Of a DNA stretch of 64,000 nucleotides, positions 11,351 through 23,588 are shown piece after piece. Location of the stretch: assembly GCA_021018815.1 (NCBI GenBank), contig JAITYX010000084.1, positions 434,001 to 498,000 of the forward strand, in the 5' to 3' direction. Positions within the stretch are counted from its first letter, which is position 1, and each line of letters starts with the position of its first letter. Below the pieces are notes generated by a model. It had not been told where the DNA came from and searched no databases. It saw only the letters and a program-made list of their open reading frames with translations. The DNA comes from Talinum fruticosum. Its lineage: Eukaryota; Streptophyta; Magnoliopsida; Caryophyllales; Talinaceae. The position numbers were made by a program, and so were the translations under genes.

Positions 11351-11978
11351 GATCGAGTATAAAAGACGAATGGTCAAAGTAAACACTAAAGGGTACTTAC
11401 CATGATTTTTGATATTAGTTTACGTGTGATACTTGGAATTGGTTGTAATCGAACCTAAACTCCAAAATGGGGCTTGGATTTGATCGCGATGTATGCTTTC
11501 GAAGTCTAATGAGAGGGTCCTAAGCTTGGCTTGATCGAGCATGAAGCTCGGTATATTTTAATGTTGAAACTTCGATTGTTCTTTTATCTTATGCTTGGCT
11601 AAATGATCTACTGTACTAATATACCTATTAGTGTATAATCAAATTGATGAAAGTGCGAGTATTTTACCTAAATAATTCAATCGAAAATAGATCGACAAAT
11701 CTGATCCATAAAAGTTGACTCGGTGGGTCCGAAACCTCCTACTTGCATGCACAAGATGCCAAAGAGTTGCATGCCACGGTTGATGAGACTCCACCAGTTA
11801 GGTGGACGAGGCTAGGGCTACAAAGTTGTCATCAATAGGACATCACGACACCTTGTAGCCGGTGTCGGCCAGCCTTTGGTAGGCCTGGTCCCGACGTGCT
11901 TCTGCTGGATCCCCTTGGTCTCCCATTACTTGATTGACTCTTGTCATGTATGGTTGGCTGACTTGACCAGAGTTTGCC
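11351..11978. other. Non-coding interval between Tat PPT and PMD promoter
   Basis: No gene seen. By position it is the 3' noncoding part of a Tat-type element. Toward its right end it becomes the promoter region of the PMD gene on the opposite strand. Confidence 0.4.
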
Positions 11979-11986
11979 TATAAAAA
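11979..11986 (+). promoter_or_regulatory. TATA box of PMD gene 1
   Basis: TATAAAAA, within CCTATAAAAAGGAG, lies about 125 bp before the first in-frame ATG (12105) and is followed by a pyrimidine-rich leader. Confidence 0.55.
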
Positions 11987-12104
11987 GGAGTGTTTGGTGT
12001 GTTCATTTGGCACACTTCCATTCTTTTGCTCTTGCATTCTTCTTGTGCTCTCTTACTTTGCTTCTTTTTTAAAACTAGTTGGTTCTCAAAATCTCTTCTA
12101 GCAA

Positions 12105-14250
12105 AATGTCTAGGAGAAGGGCTCATCTTTCAAGGAGGTCTAGAGCTGACAAGCTTGTTCAAGACAACTTCCTTGAATGAGACTGCCGTCTACAAAACAA
12201 GTCGAACCCAAGCGACCTCTTAGTGGAGGCTGAGAGTCATGTTTCTTCACTTGCTATCACTCTTTACGTAAAGCTAATTGACTTAAATTTCTTTATTTGC
12301 TCATTGAGAATAGTTCTTCAACTAAAAATCTTGTTGGACTTTTGTCTAGCATAAAGGTTGAATTCGGAGCAATGAAGCTATCCCCAAATTCATGGAGACA
12401 TGCGGGAGGAAGAACTTTCCTCTTGAGGATATTATGCATAGTGTTGGGTTTGGTCCTCTTTACCTTGCTTTGAACCACCTTACCGACCAAAGGGAGCGCG
12501 ATCCGATCAAGGCCATTAGCGAGTGTTTTTGCGACACTACCAACACTTTTCACCTTCCCTTCGGGAAATGACCATAACTCCATTTAATTTTGCTGTTTTA
12601 TCCAGTTTGGGCTTCTTAGGAGAACCTCTACCCTATGACTGGAACTTATATAGAAATCGTGACTATCTTCGTCACCTCTTTGGTCCTATAGCCGATAGGT
12701 TTCCCCAGGACAATTTCTTTAAGTATACCATCATTTTTAGGCCTTTGAGGATGTTGAGTTTTAGCCTCAACACTCTCCTCAACAACAAGTCCGAATTGTG
12801 CTTGCTTTCCTCTTGACTACGATTCTTTTCTTCGATCAAGTCTGCTAAGGTTCATGTTCACTATTTGGTGAACTTAGCGGACCTTAATAACATAAAGGAG
12901 CTCAACTGGGGTGGTCCTGCATACACTTGCCTCATTAGGGGCCTTCGTGCCGGTGTGCGACACACAAGATTGGAACCGGATTCAACTAACTATTTACCGT
13001 TGAATGGTTTGTGGAAGATTATTGAGGTATGCTCAAATTCTCTTTTTCTCTAAAGTATTTTTCATCTTGTGTGGATAAAAAACTTACTCAATTATGATCA
13101 TGCAGCCGTGGTTGTATGAATACTTCTCACATCTTTCAACCAGTTCAACCAATTGTCCCGTGTTTTCGGCCTCCGTATCGTGGGTTAAGGTCTATCTTTA
13201 ACGGCGTAATATTCATCGGATAGACTTCTTAAGATCAGCCCTCAACGGTGTGACCTCGGTATGCCTCTTTAATCTCAAAATTCGCCTCGAAATATACTTT
13301 AGAGAATTTTTTAATCACACTATTTAGCTTTTACACCGACTCACAGCCTGCGAGTACTGCTCGTGGTGAAATATAGCCTTGATTATGCACTATTTTTCAT
13401 CCATTTTCTTGCTATCTTTCGTTCTTGCTAGTTTGTTTCTTGACAAACCTTGAACGTAGGCTAACTTTCATCCTTGGGCAAAACTCGAACTCCCTCCAAC
13501 TGTCATTTTGCGCGAGAATTAAGTGAAAAGAGGATCTTGTTTAAAGGTCCCTTTGGGTTTTGTTGGTATTTTGGAGAAAGAGTCACACCTCAAATGCGGG
13601 TTAACATGTGTTCTCTATTTGTTCTTGTCAATCCACCGCCGACCATGTTCTACTTTCACTCCCTTCCTCCGAATGAGCAAGCGGCTGCTACCATGGGGTA
13701 TCCTTTTACCTCATTCTTAAACTTGAACACATCCTATTCCCACCATGTGGCGCGGATTATGACCCAATTGGTGAGTTCTCAACTTTTCTTAGCACGAGTT
13801 AAATTTCTTGCTTGCAAAGTAACCTCATCTTTCGGCAGCTCACATCGACGGACATCTATATTCCAAGCCTTGACATGGATGTTACTCAACACAGGGAATC
13901 TCCTGGTTATGAAAAAATTCCCGAAATCCCCAAGGAAGAATGTGTTGGGCATCTTTTCCCTAGGAATTGGCGAGGGTAAGAGTTTCATGTTGTTTACTTT
14001 TAGTTGTATGCTAAAAGTATTTTTGCTAATATTGTAGTATCAATTTTTATAGTATGACCAAGAACAATCTTGGGCTATGTCCATCAATCTTCAATCTGCT
14101 CTCCAGGGAATCCAAAACTTCCTTACTAGGCGATCGTTCCCTACTTTCCGGGTAAGTCCATAATTAATAGAGTGCTAATTTTATCGAGCTTTTAGTGAGT
14201 GCTAATTGCCTTTCTCATTCTTGTAGAGACGTTAGTCTAGAGCATCTCCG
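12105..14250 (+). pseudogene. PMD gene 1: plant mobile domain (aminotransferase-like) protein, multi-exon
   Basis: The plus strand carries the plant mobile domain in order: LEDIMHSVGFGPLYLALNHL, then ITPFNFAVLSSLGFLGEPLP (12550-12640), then LNWGGPAYTCLIRGLRAGVR (12900-12965), WLYEYFSHLS, WYFGERVTPQMRV, and FLNLNTSYSHHVARIMTQLV. Introns with GT...AG ends are visible at 13027-13105, about 13771-13838, about 13976-14052 and about 14151-14226. A stop after MSRRRAHLSRRSRADKLVQ and several frameshifts make it a pseudogene. PMD proteins occur as host genes (MAIN-like) and as cargo of transposable elements. The nearby antisense Tat PPT and LTR suggest the cargo version here. Bases 14250-14700 hold 3' exon or UTR remnants. 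Confidence 0.75.
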
Positions 14251-14831
14251 TTTGGTAGTCAACTAGCGGACCCGGTGCACAAACACATCCATCCGGTCAA
14301 CAAACACCTTCTAGTAGTAATGTTAGAAAGGTTCTTCTCGACATTCTTCACAGGCGTGTGCATCATAGGAGTGCTTCCGAGGTAGGACCCAGTACTTCGG
14401 ACACTGGGTTTTACGGTGCGAGCCTAGCTTTTCGGAGGAGAGCCTAAACATCTTGCCCTTGTAGGCTTTCTATCGTCACGAAATCCTCTTTATTTCCTTC
14501 GGTCTTCCTACAGCTGGCCGACCCATAAAGCTTCAAAATCTTGGGACCATGGGGGTAGCTCCTATTAAGGTCATGAACGTGATTGGTTCTCCACATCTCT
14601 CTTGGAGGACTTCGGGAATTATATCTTTGACGACGATTCCGATAGCGACGATTCAAAGATTCCTTGCTACTTCCACCGTTTATGATTAGGAAGTCACTTG
14701 TAGGGTGTTTTTATTTAGTATTTGTTTTGTAATGATGACTATTATGCAATAGGATGAAAATGCGAGACGACTCAATTCTAAGAAATGCGTTCTTTTATTT
14801 AATGCGATGAACAAAAGTTAGGGAAAATAAT

Positions 14832-17009
14832 TGTTAAGTTGTATTTTATACGTATTTTTAGTAGTTATTTAGTTTATATCATATAGTTTATTTTATCTAA
14901 TGTATCCTATTTTGTGTATTTATAGGTAATTATCGAATAAAGTGGGGAAGAAAAGAAAAGACGTTAAAAGTGGGTTTTTAGCTACCGACAAGCGTTCAAT
15001 AAAAGAAATGAAGTCGGTCCATAAAAGTAATATGTCATAAAATATTTATTTTATGATATTTTATTTTATGAAATCTTAATTTGAAGAGAAGAGTGAAGAT
15101 AATTATACTCCTAAACCCACTAGGACTCCTCCTTAGAGTTGCATGAGAAGAAGGAAACTTGGAAAAGAAGAAAGAGCAATAACCTAGCTCCTTCACCTCC
15201 TTGCTTCACCATATATATATTTTAATCACTTCTCATCACCTTCAACCTCTCTTGGCTAGAAAAACATCACGCCATCTTCATCTCCCATCATTAATCATCA
15301 TCACGATCAAAACTTTTTCTCGCCACCTCTCAATAATCATCTCTTATAACCTCTTCAAATTATCATCTTCAAATTAACACACCACCTCACGCAGCCCCCT
15401 TTGCCAGTCCTTCCTTCATTCATCATCATCTTGATCATCACTACTATGGGGAGGAATATTATGGTAGTAATATTATTATTGTAATTTTTATTTTAAGAAT
15501 TTATTTTTATTGTTAGTTTAATATTAAAGATGTTATTTTTACGTGTCTTAGATTATATTATATGTGAGTAGTTTTTATACTTAGTATAATCAACTTGAAA
15601 CCATGTTAAATTATTTATTTTGAAACAAAGTTTCGATCTTTATTGTCTTATTGATTTTATCCATGATTATATGATAATTTGATTTTAAAGTTTATGATTT
15701 TATGTCTAACTAATTAGAGTGCACATTAATTAGTTTTATATAAATTAATATGATAGTTTAAAGGGTTTAAGTACGTAATCGCTTGGTCTTTTACACGTAA
15801 GTATCACCCTAGTTAATCATGGATGACTCATATCCATCTCTTTTAATTAGGAAATTATCGTAGATCCTTTTTAAATCAATTTGCTAGTAGATTGGTTATT
15901 AGGTGCTAGATGATGTTTTTCTAATACTTAATGCTCTAATTTGATTAAATTCTAGTGCTAGTGGTAGGGTTATCAATGTTAATATGGTTTATATTAGGGT
16001 TAGGCCTAATTAAACTAATAACTAAGCAAAAACGGGGAAGCTCCACTAGTGGTTGTCTTGTACAGTTTAGCTCATGAGTAGATCAATTTGTGTGTTAATA
16101 ATAAATAATAATTTGCATGGTGGATATAGATTATACTAAGTGCTTGTTATAAATTTGATATCTTTGATAATTATTTATTTGCTTTTTTAGTAGTTTTCTT
16201 TACTTTAATAATTTTTATTTACAAAGTTACAATCTTTTATTATTAATTTTGTTATCCCCGCCTTAAAGATCAGTATTTTTGGTTAGTTTTAGGAATTTTA
16301 TTTTAATTTAATTTTGAGTCTTTATATATTTTAACTTTTAGATTATTTTTCTCTCAATTTTTATTATTTTTGAGTTAGTTTGTTAGAAATCAGTTGAAAA
16401 ATAGTTTCTTTATGTTTTCTCTTATTTTAAGGTTTAAATAGAGTCCTAGTTTGATGTGATTAAATTTTAAAATTTTTGGAATTAATTTGATAATTTTTCA
16501 GATTTAATTCTTAAATTTAATTATTGTAGGTTTTTAGTTAAATAATTTCGTAAATTCGGTTTGATATTTTATTTTTATATTTTTAGGGTCTGGTTAGGTC
16601 TAGATAATTAGTTTTAATATTCTAGGTAATTTTAGTATTTATTTTCATAATTAATTTAGTGCAGAATTTGAGTTATTTAATTTTCTGTTTTAGAATTTGT
16701 TTATTTTTTGCTTTAGTTTTCTGTTTTAATTATTAAAAAAATATTTACAAAAATATTTCTGGGTTATTATATATTTTTATTATGTATAAATTATTTATTT
16801 AGTTGTTAGATAATTTTATATGATTTTTAGTTATTGATTTTTTTAATTTATATTTTCTATTTTATTTTTAGGAGTAGTAAATTTAATTACGTTAAAACTT
16901 GTATATTATTATATCTCTCCTTGTGGATTCGAACCCTACTTTCCTATACTATATTGTTAATTATAAGCCTAAGTAGTGGTTTAATTTGTAGCTGCACGGC
17001 AAGCTAACA
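14832..17009 (+). repeat. 5' LTR of the Athila-type element
   Basis: About 2.18 kb, starting TGTTAAGTTG and ending GCAAGCTAACA, so the ends form the inverted repeat TGTTA...TAACA. It is very AT-rich from 15440 onward and has no coding content. Its last 130 bases are repeated in inverted orientation at 19520-19650. Confidence 0.7.
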
Positions 17010-17013
17010 AATT

Positions 17014-17033
17014 TTAGCGCCGATTCTTGACGA
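17014..17033 (+). other. PBS-like site of the Athila-type element
   Basis: TTAGCGCCGATTCTTGACGA directly follows the LTR. It resembles the TGGCGCCGTTGCCGGGGA tRNA-Asp primer site of Athila elements, with several changes. Confidence 0.55.
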
Positions 17034-17220
17034 AAGAAAATAATAGTTGTTAGTTTTATTTAATTCGATTTACTACTTTTATTACTTCTTTGTGACTTTA
17101 ATAGTTTATTTTCTTTTTTTTTAAGTGTTTTTTTTATTTTAACAAGGAGTATACATTTGGCGAAATTGAAAGCTAAGTACGTGTTTCGATTCTGTTTACG
17201 TAATTTCTAAAATTATTGAG

Positions 17221-18770
17221 ATGACTAATTTAGGTGAACTTGGTGCACCTAACTTGGATACACAACTTCTACCTATCTTATATCCTGCATTGGACGGACC
17301 ACTAAAGCTGAACTCCGGATTTTTAAATATGTTACCTAAATTTCATGGATTGCACTGGTGAGGACCCATATCGTCATATCAATGAGTTTATTATTACATG
17401 TTCCATCATCCAACTTGAGGGAATCATCCAAGACAAATTAAGTTGAGATCCTTTCCCTTTTCACTTCAGGATAAGGCTAAAGGTTGGTTTTATTACCTAC
17501 CCCCTGCAACATTCAATACATGGACCCGGGTTCATTAAGCATTTTTAGAGATATTTTTTCCTGCATCTAGGATAGGATCCATTAGAAAGGAAATTTGTGG
17601 CATTAAACAGATGATTGGGAAGACTTTTTGAATATTGAGAGCATTTTAATAAATTATGTGCTAGTTGTCCCCAACATCAAATTTCGAGCATTTATTAATT
17701 CAATATTTTTATGAAGGTTTATTACCAATACATAAAAATATGGTAGATGTTGCTAGTGGAGGGGCCTTCTTTAATAAGACTCTAACTCAAGCTAAAGAAT
17801 TGTTTAATATTATGGACCAAATAACTCCACAATTTGGAATTAGAAATACCCAATTTAGGAATGTTAATGAGTTCAATTTAGGTCCATCTACAGAGACCCA
17901 ATTGTCCCAAATTACTGTTATGTTGAATAAATTAGTCCACAAAGAAGAAGAAGTAGTTGGTAGTATTTTCCGTTTAGAGGATCATGTTGCTAATGCATGC
18001 CCTACATAACTAAGAGGGCATGTGAATACTATTTTTTCCTACCAAGGTCAAATGAACCATAACCCATTCTCGAACACTTATGAAGAATGGAGTGACTACT
18101 ATAACCTCGGGTATGGATTTGAAGAAAACCCCTAGAATTTGATCAATCTGTTGATGAGGATGAAACTAATTATCTTTTAGAGCAAATCATTAAGAAGATG
18201 GATGACCGGAAAAGGAGACCGACCCTAGGTTCCAAAGCTTAGAGATGACCATTAAGCGGGTTGAAGAGAGACAAATTGTCAATGATACAATAATTAGTAA
18301 CCTGCAAGCCCAAATACAATCTCAACAATTCCAGGGTCCAAAAGAAAATGTGAGTGCCAAAACACTTAATAGTGGGAAAGAATTAGAGGAACCTACGAAA
18401 AACATAGAGGTAAAGCCGAAGCTGGAGGTAATGGAATCTAAACTTGACCAAAATAAAGATAAGACCTCTAATACTAAGGAAATAGGTGAAAATAAGAAAG
18501 ATGTTTACAAGCCTATACCACCTTTTGCTAGTAGACTAATAAGCACAACTCCTACAATAGATAAGGAAATTGAAGATATCATAGATAGGAAGGCATAAGC
18601 AAACATTCCTCTTTTAGATACCATGAAACAAGAACCTCGTTATGCTAAGTTCCTTAAAAATATATTCACGAACAAATTAAAATTGAAAAGGAACAAAAAG
18701 ATAAGTGTGGGGGAGAATACATCTGCCCTTTTTCAAAAGAAATTTCCCGCTAATTTCATGTAGAAGACCA
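17221..18770 (+). pseudogene. gag: Athila-type gag, broken
   Basis: The ATG at 17221 opens MTNLGELGAPNL. The retrotransposon gag domain follows in pieces: DKAKGWFYYLPPATFNTW, FFPASRIGSIRKEICGIKQ, and EHLLIQYFYEGLLPIHKNMV with ASGGAFFNKT (17670-17780). A linker (18245-18598) is rich in Lys, Glu and Asn. PRYAKFLKNIFTNK then ALFQKKFPAN (18630-18760) is the usual lead into the protease. The frame shifts and stops several times. Athila gag is a capsid protein; this copy cannot make one. Confidence 0.8.
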
Positions 18771-19330
18771 GATTTGTTTAGTGTGGGAAATGCAATTAGA
18801 TGATCCTTGACCTGCGAGAGGTGTTGAGCCAAATACGGTAAACAAAGGCGCTGGTTGGGAGGCAACCCAACATTTTCAGGGAAGTTTTTATCATTTTTAC
18901 TTGAATTTTATTTTTATTTTTATTTTTATTTTGCGTGCATTAGGGACAATGCATGAATTAAGTGTGGGTGAGTGCATCCTGCATTTTAATTTTATATATT
19001 TATTTTTATCTTAATTTTTTATAAAAAAATTTAGTGTCTTTCTTGTGAAGAAATGCATGAACATGAATATATGTTAGGTTAACTTGGTTAAATTTTTCTA
19101 TTTATAGTTTTCTTTCCCTTTGTAAGTGAGAAATTTGAACGTGTTATTTGTCATTTAGAGTTGTTTGAGTTGATCCTCATATATTTCTTCAATTAGTGAT
19201 AATCATAATTTTTTTGTCGGTTTGATCATGTTGTATGATCCTGATAGACGCAATAAATTGACTTAAATCATTAACCTAGACTACTCAACTTAGTAGAATG
19301 ACTCATTGAAAATTTGATTTTTTTGTCTTG
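18771..19330 (+). other. 3' noncoding region of the Athila-type element
   Basis: Contains the Athila hallmark around AACAAAGGCGCTGG and GGGAGGCAACCCAA, a short (TTTTTA)n tract at about 18905-18935, and AT-rich sequence. No gene. Confidence 0.6.
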
Positions 19331-19505
19331 CCTCTAATAAAAAAAAATGTTAGTCTACCAGCATGGGCCGGAGTTGGTGGCTCGGCACAATTTCCCCTTA
19401 AGTTTAGGTCTCAAGTTGAGCCTTATGAATGGAGTAACCCATGCTGGGAGGGTCATGCCCCTTTTGGGCCGATCAATGGCTCGAACCATACAAACGGGAA
19501 AAAAA

Positions 19506-19650
19506 AGTGTTAACTCCATACTAACGGCACCAAAATTTGTTAGCTTGACGTACAACTACAAATTCAACCACTACTTAGGCTTATAATTAACAATATAACA
19601 TAGGAAAGTAGGGATCGAATCCACGAGGAAAGATATAATAACATGCAAGC
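19506..19650 (-). repeat. Inverted Athila LTR end with PBS
   Basis: Reverse complement of the last part of the LTR at 16880-17020, including the TAACA end and a better-preserved primer site on the minus strand (TTTTGGTGCCGTTAGTATGG). Beyond 19650 the match stops. Bases 19331-19505 show no recognisable gene. Confidence 0.65.
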
Positions 19651-20039
19651 TTTTACCGGGTTTGGCCAAGGCGAGCACAAGCCACCATAGAGTCAACGAG
19701 TGGACTGGCTGGGCCACGGTTTTCCTTTTCTTTCTTCTAGTTTTCTTTGGTTCATTTATTTGCTGGATAGTCCAACTAGATGGTCCAATATGCATGTTGG
19801 TTTATCTTTAGTAAGTGAGCAATAAAAATATAAAAGTATAGCATAAGACTTTCTTTTATTCAATAAATGGTAAGCCTACTACTTTCCTAAGTACATAGCT
19901 ACTACTTACCTAAATACATAGCTAATAAAAGGAATTTAATTGCAAACATACTACTTGTAAAATAAAAAACAATTAAACATTGTTCTAAACAAGCAAAACT
20001 AATCCTCCCTCAAACTCCCGAGAATTCGAGTCCTAGTCT
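19651..20039. other. No gene recognised
   Basis: AT-rich sequence between an Athila fragment and the DUF7745-like pair. It may be the 3' flank of the left DUF7745-like copy; I see no motif that decides this. Confidence 0.3.
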
Positions 20040-20890
20040 ATTTTCCCTTTCTTTCCTTTAGGATCATTAGACTCAACTTCCTCATCTCGAGCGCGTTCCT
20101 TTAGCTCTTGGATATCTCGGGCTCTCCTTTCTTCAAATTATTTAAGTTCAATTTCTTTTCGACAGCTGCGTGCAGCCATCCGAAGGTTTCTGCTTACTTG
20201 CAATAACAAGGGGCTACCATGGAAATTCGTTCGGTATTAGCTTCAACTCGGTCTAAGCCAATGATCGGTTCAACAACTATTAGTGGATTTAGGGAATACT
20301 AATCCTCTAACTGTTCCACAAGAGTTAGCAGAGATGTTGGTGCAAAGTCCTTGTGACACCCTACTAGCGGGAATCCCTCTATCGGGCAAGTAATTATAGC
20401 TCGCCATCTCGGGATAATGATGGTCTCGGCATAAGCATACATGTTGTGGTAATGCTTCATCAAATTGGTTAAGTTAACTCGATTCCCAATAAGGATCCAT
20501 CCTAGATGCTTTTTACTTAGTTTTAGAAGATATTGTTACTTTTCATGGAGTTTTTCTAAGGATTTGGGAACAACTGGTTTTGTTTGCCTAAAAGCGCCTA
20601 GTATGGCATCAAACACTTCAAGCGAGTGAACGCTATTTTGCGGCTAGGTGAAGGCTTTCGTGTGTGTATTTGATCCATGGTTCTATGATGGACGTAAGAG
20701 GAGGATATTTTACGGCTAGGTGAAGGCTTTCGTGTGTGTATTTCTTGCGCCGAGCCATCATATTTATAGGCGTTTTCCTTGAGTTACGCAAATCCTACTA
20801 TGATTAGAACAACAAGGCACTACAGTCCTTGCTAGACTCGTACATGGCCGGCGATGGCCTCACCTCGGGCCCAGCCTATTTCCGCTTTCT
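20040..20890 (-). pseudogene. DUF7745-like gene, left copy (internally deleted)
   Basis: The minus strand repeats the first part of the right copy: the block corresponding to GNRVSLTNLMKHYRKVYAYA and the following 21775-22230 region, at 20195-20640. It then jumps to the C-terminal part rich in Lys, Arg and Glu (RRARDIQELKERARDEEVES near 20100). The middle domain seen at 21240-21640 is missing. Its promoter has a TATAAATA box near 20766 (minus). It contains many stops. Confidence 0.5.
20634..20743. repeat. Local tandem duplication, 38-bp unit at a 72-bp period
   Basis: The unit starting TATTTTGCGGCTAGG appears at 20634-20671 and again at 20706-20743 with one change. The right DUF7745-like copy has it once (near 22437). 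It lies between the TATA box and the coding part. Confidence 0.75.
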
Positions 20891-22640
20891 CACAGGGCCG
20901 AGTGGTCCTTGGATTCGTCGGGCTCTTCTTTGTTCATTTTCTTTAGCTTCTATTTCTCTTCGACGAGTGCATGCAGCCTTCCGAGGGTTTAATTCACAAA
21001 TTTATAGAGGGACAGACAACAGAACGGCTTCTTCGGGGTTTAGCTCTCTAAGTCTTAGTGCTTTTCATTGCTCGGGGTTAACTTCTATTATCCACTCTAG
21101 ATAATAGGGAGAAACAGCGGTATTTGCAACTCCGTCGGATGTCGGCAGGGTCGCAGGAGTCAACGGTTTTGGAAGACCTCTCTAGTACTCGGGCCATGAC
21201 CTAATCCGTCTAAATCTACCATGTCCTCTAAACAAGTCAAAAGTAGCGAGCCGGAGGCAATCCAATAACGGTATTAGTTGTTCTCTACCCATTTGATGCA
21301 CCACACGACTTGGGAAGTAAGTACTCTCCTCCGAGGCCCAATAGACGAATGTATGGATGTCTGTGAGGAATGCATTTTAAATCGGGATACCTTCCAATGC
21401 TTAACATACCATAACGAGATAATTGGTGTGATTTTGACATATTCTTCCCGTTGGGAAGCGGGACGGTCGACTACCGCTGATGTTCATTTCTCGCTGCCGA
21501 AGCGGGTTGCTATGTACGTGTCCGAGTATAGGGGTGCCTCGATGAGTTTCATATGTTCCATTAGCCAGATCCGCACATCACAAATGCAAAATCGGAAATT
21601 AGTGTGCTGCACGGTCAAAGTATAACTTTTTTAGGCCCTACGAGAGCAAAATCGAAAAAAGAGTAGCGTCAGCAAAAGCAAGAACGAAAGTTAAGTTTTG
21701 GGCGTAAGCCGAAGGCACCTCGGCCTCGGCCGGCGCCATCGCCCGGTTTACCGTTGTTTGCTTCCGTCTATTTACGTGCTTACATGCAATAACAGGGGGC
21801 TACAACGGAAATTCTCTTCGACGTTGGCCTGAACTCGGTCTAAGACAATGATCGCTTCGGCAACTATTGATAGGGTTAGAGAACAATACTCCTCTAACTG
21901 TTCGACCAAACTTAGTAGGGATGCTTGGTGCCAAATCTTCGGGACCCCTACTAACGAGGAATCCTATCGAGCAAGTAATTATAGCTCACCGTCTCGGGAT
22001 AATGATGGACTCGAGCATAAGCATAAACTTTGCGGTAATGCTTCATCAGATTGGTTAAGCTAACACGATTCCCGAGTAAGGATCCATCCTAGATGCTTTT
22101 TACTCGGTTTTAGAAAATATTGATACTTTTCATGGAGATTTTCTAAGGATTTGGGATAGCTGGTCTTGTTCGCCTAAAAGCGCCTAGTATGGCATCGAAC
22201 TCTTCGAGCAGCGGGCACAGTTCCTTTTCCACAAACCTAAAAACATGGTGATGGTGATCCTAATAAACTACAACGACCTTTAGAAAAGGCCAATAAATTT
22301 TCACTGACGAATGCTAAAGAGGACATTTAGCCCATAATTGGTTAAACCCGACCTATCTATATTACTCATCTCATGCATCCACTTGGGTTCATTCAGTCAT
22401 GAAATCCATGGTTTTATGTATGGTCGTAAGAGGACAATATTTTGCGGCTAGGTGAAGGCCTTCGTGTGTATTTCTGGTTGCACCAAGTGGTCGTATTTAT
22501 AGGCATTTTCTGGAGTTCTTCGAATCCTATTCCGATTAGAGCAACAAGGCACTAAAGTCCTTATAAGACTCGTACATGGCTGGCATCGGCCCACCTCGAG
22601 CCCGATTTGTTTAGTGTTTTCTTGCGGGCCGAGCGAGTCA
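20891..22640 (-). pseudogene. DUF7745-like gene, right copy
   Basis: Minus-strand fragments in order: HHVFRFVEKELCPLLEEFDA (near 22230), GNRVSLTNLMKHYRKVYAYA, IWLMEHMKLIEAPLYSDTYI (near 21550), a block LGLRRRVLTSQVV with WCIKWVENN, and a basic, charged C-terminus. This order fits the plant DUF7745 family, which has unknown function and is common in repeat-rich plant DNA and Tat-like elements. A TATAAATA box lies near 22496 on the minus strand. No intact frame remains. The family name is my recognition of the pattern and was not searched. Confidence 0.55.
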
Positions 22641-22779
22641 TTGGTTATTTTGTTTCTTGTCCCAGCCCATGAAGTGCACATTACTTGGACTATGCACTTG
22701 AGATTTGTTATTTTTCTTTTTATTATTTTCTTTTTAGGGGAATGGGGGCTAGTGCCCATTTTTTTAATTTTGTCTTTTT

Positions 22780-23588
22780 ATTTTCCCTAAGTTTTGTGCA
22801 TCACATTAAATATAAGAACGCAATTTTAGAATCGATTCTTGCATTTCATCTCATTGCATAAGAGTCTCCATTACAAAATAAATAATATCTCAACAAAACG
22901 AGCACCCCACAAGAGGTCCATTAATTAGCACTACACTAATTGAAGACTTACTCGAGAAGTAGAGAAAGATCGTTCGGTAAAGAAATTCTGGATTCCACGG
23001 AAGGCTAACTACAATCTAATAGATATGGTTACTGGATTGCTTTCAGTCATACTACAAAGTTCTTTTGTGGCCATTAACGAGGAAGATACTTTTAGCACGT
23101 AACTAAAAGGAAAAGAGCACATACTCTTATCCCTCACCAATTTCTAGGAAAGGGATGCCCAACACATTTCTCTTCTAGGATCTCGGGAATTATGAAACGA
23201 GGAGGTCCCCGGGCATAGTAACATCCATATTGAGACTCGGGATGTGAATATCAGCGGGAGTGAGCCACAAAAGAAAGATGACAATTAATTTCCATACAAG
23301 AAATTCGAAGTTATAAGAGAGGAGTTGAGCACTTACTAGTTGGGTCATGAAGCGAGATGCATGATGGGCGTAGGAGGTGTATAAATTTAAAAGGGAGGTA
23401 AGTGGATACCCCACCATTGTCGTCGCTTGCTTAGCCGAGAGAAAGAGAACGGAAATAGAACATGGTCGAAGGAAGATCGACCACAACAAATGGAGGCCAT
23501 GAGTTAAACGCGAATTTGAGGACTAACCCTCTCCCCAAGATACCAACAAAATCCAAAAGGACCATCAAACAAGATCCTTCTCTCACTC
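22780..23588 (-). pseudogene. PMD gene 2, 3' part (split by element B)
   Basis: The minus strand carries the later exons of the same PMD family as 13500-14800: ERRILFDGPFGFCWYLGERV, then a frame with GYPLTSLLNLYTSYAHHASR and FMTQLV (23330-23460), an intron, then DIHIPSLNMDVTMPGDLL. The 3' flank to 22780 matches the flank of PMD gene 1. It breaks at 23588 against the LTR of element B and resumes at 34532. Bases 22641-22779 are flank without a gene. Confidence 0.75.
23584..23588. repeat. Target-site duplication of element B, left copy
   Basis: CACTC, identical to 34532-34536 on the other side of element B. Confidence 0.9.

Larger units (their letters stand above)
14832..19330 (+). mobile_element. 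Athila-type Ty3/gypsy deletion derivative
   Basis: It consists of a 5' LTR, PBS-like site, gag, the start of the protease lead-in, and then directly the Athila 3' region with the motif GGGAGGCAACCCAA near 18858. Pol is missing and no 3' LTR was found. It sits in the 3' flank of PMD gene 1: the sequence ending GGGAAAATAA at 14830 continues uninterrupted in the second PMD copy (22770-22790, minus). Confidence 0.75.

Noticed and set aside
13474..14037. A 187-codon plus-strand open frame as one gene
   Set aside because: Its parts are PMD exons read through introns. The GT...AG introns near 13771-13838 and 13976-14052 interrupt the real coding sequence.
15440..17000. AT-rich block as a matrix attachment region or replication origin
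   Set aside because: It lies wholly inside the Athila-type LTR; AT richness alone does not support another call.
22730..22760. GGGGAATGGGGGCTAG as a second Tat-type PPT on the plus strand
   Set aside because: No Tat LTR start (TGTAGACACC) follows it and no internal domain precedes it; probably chance or 3' flank.
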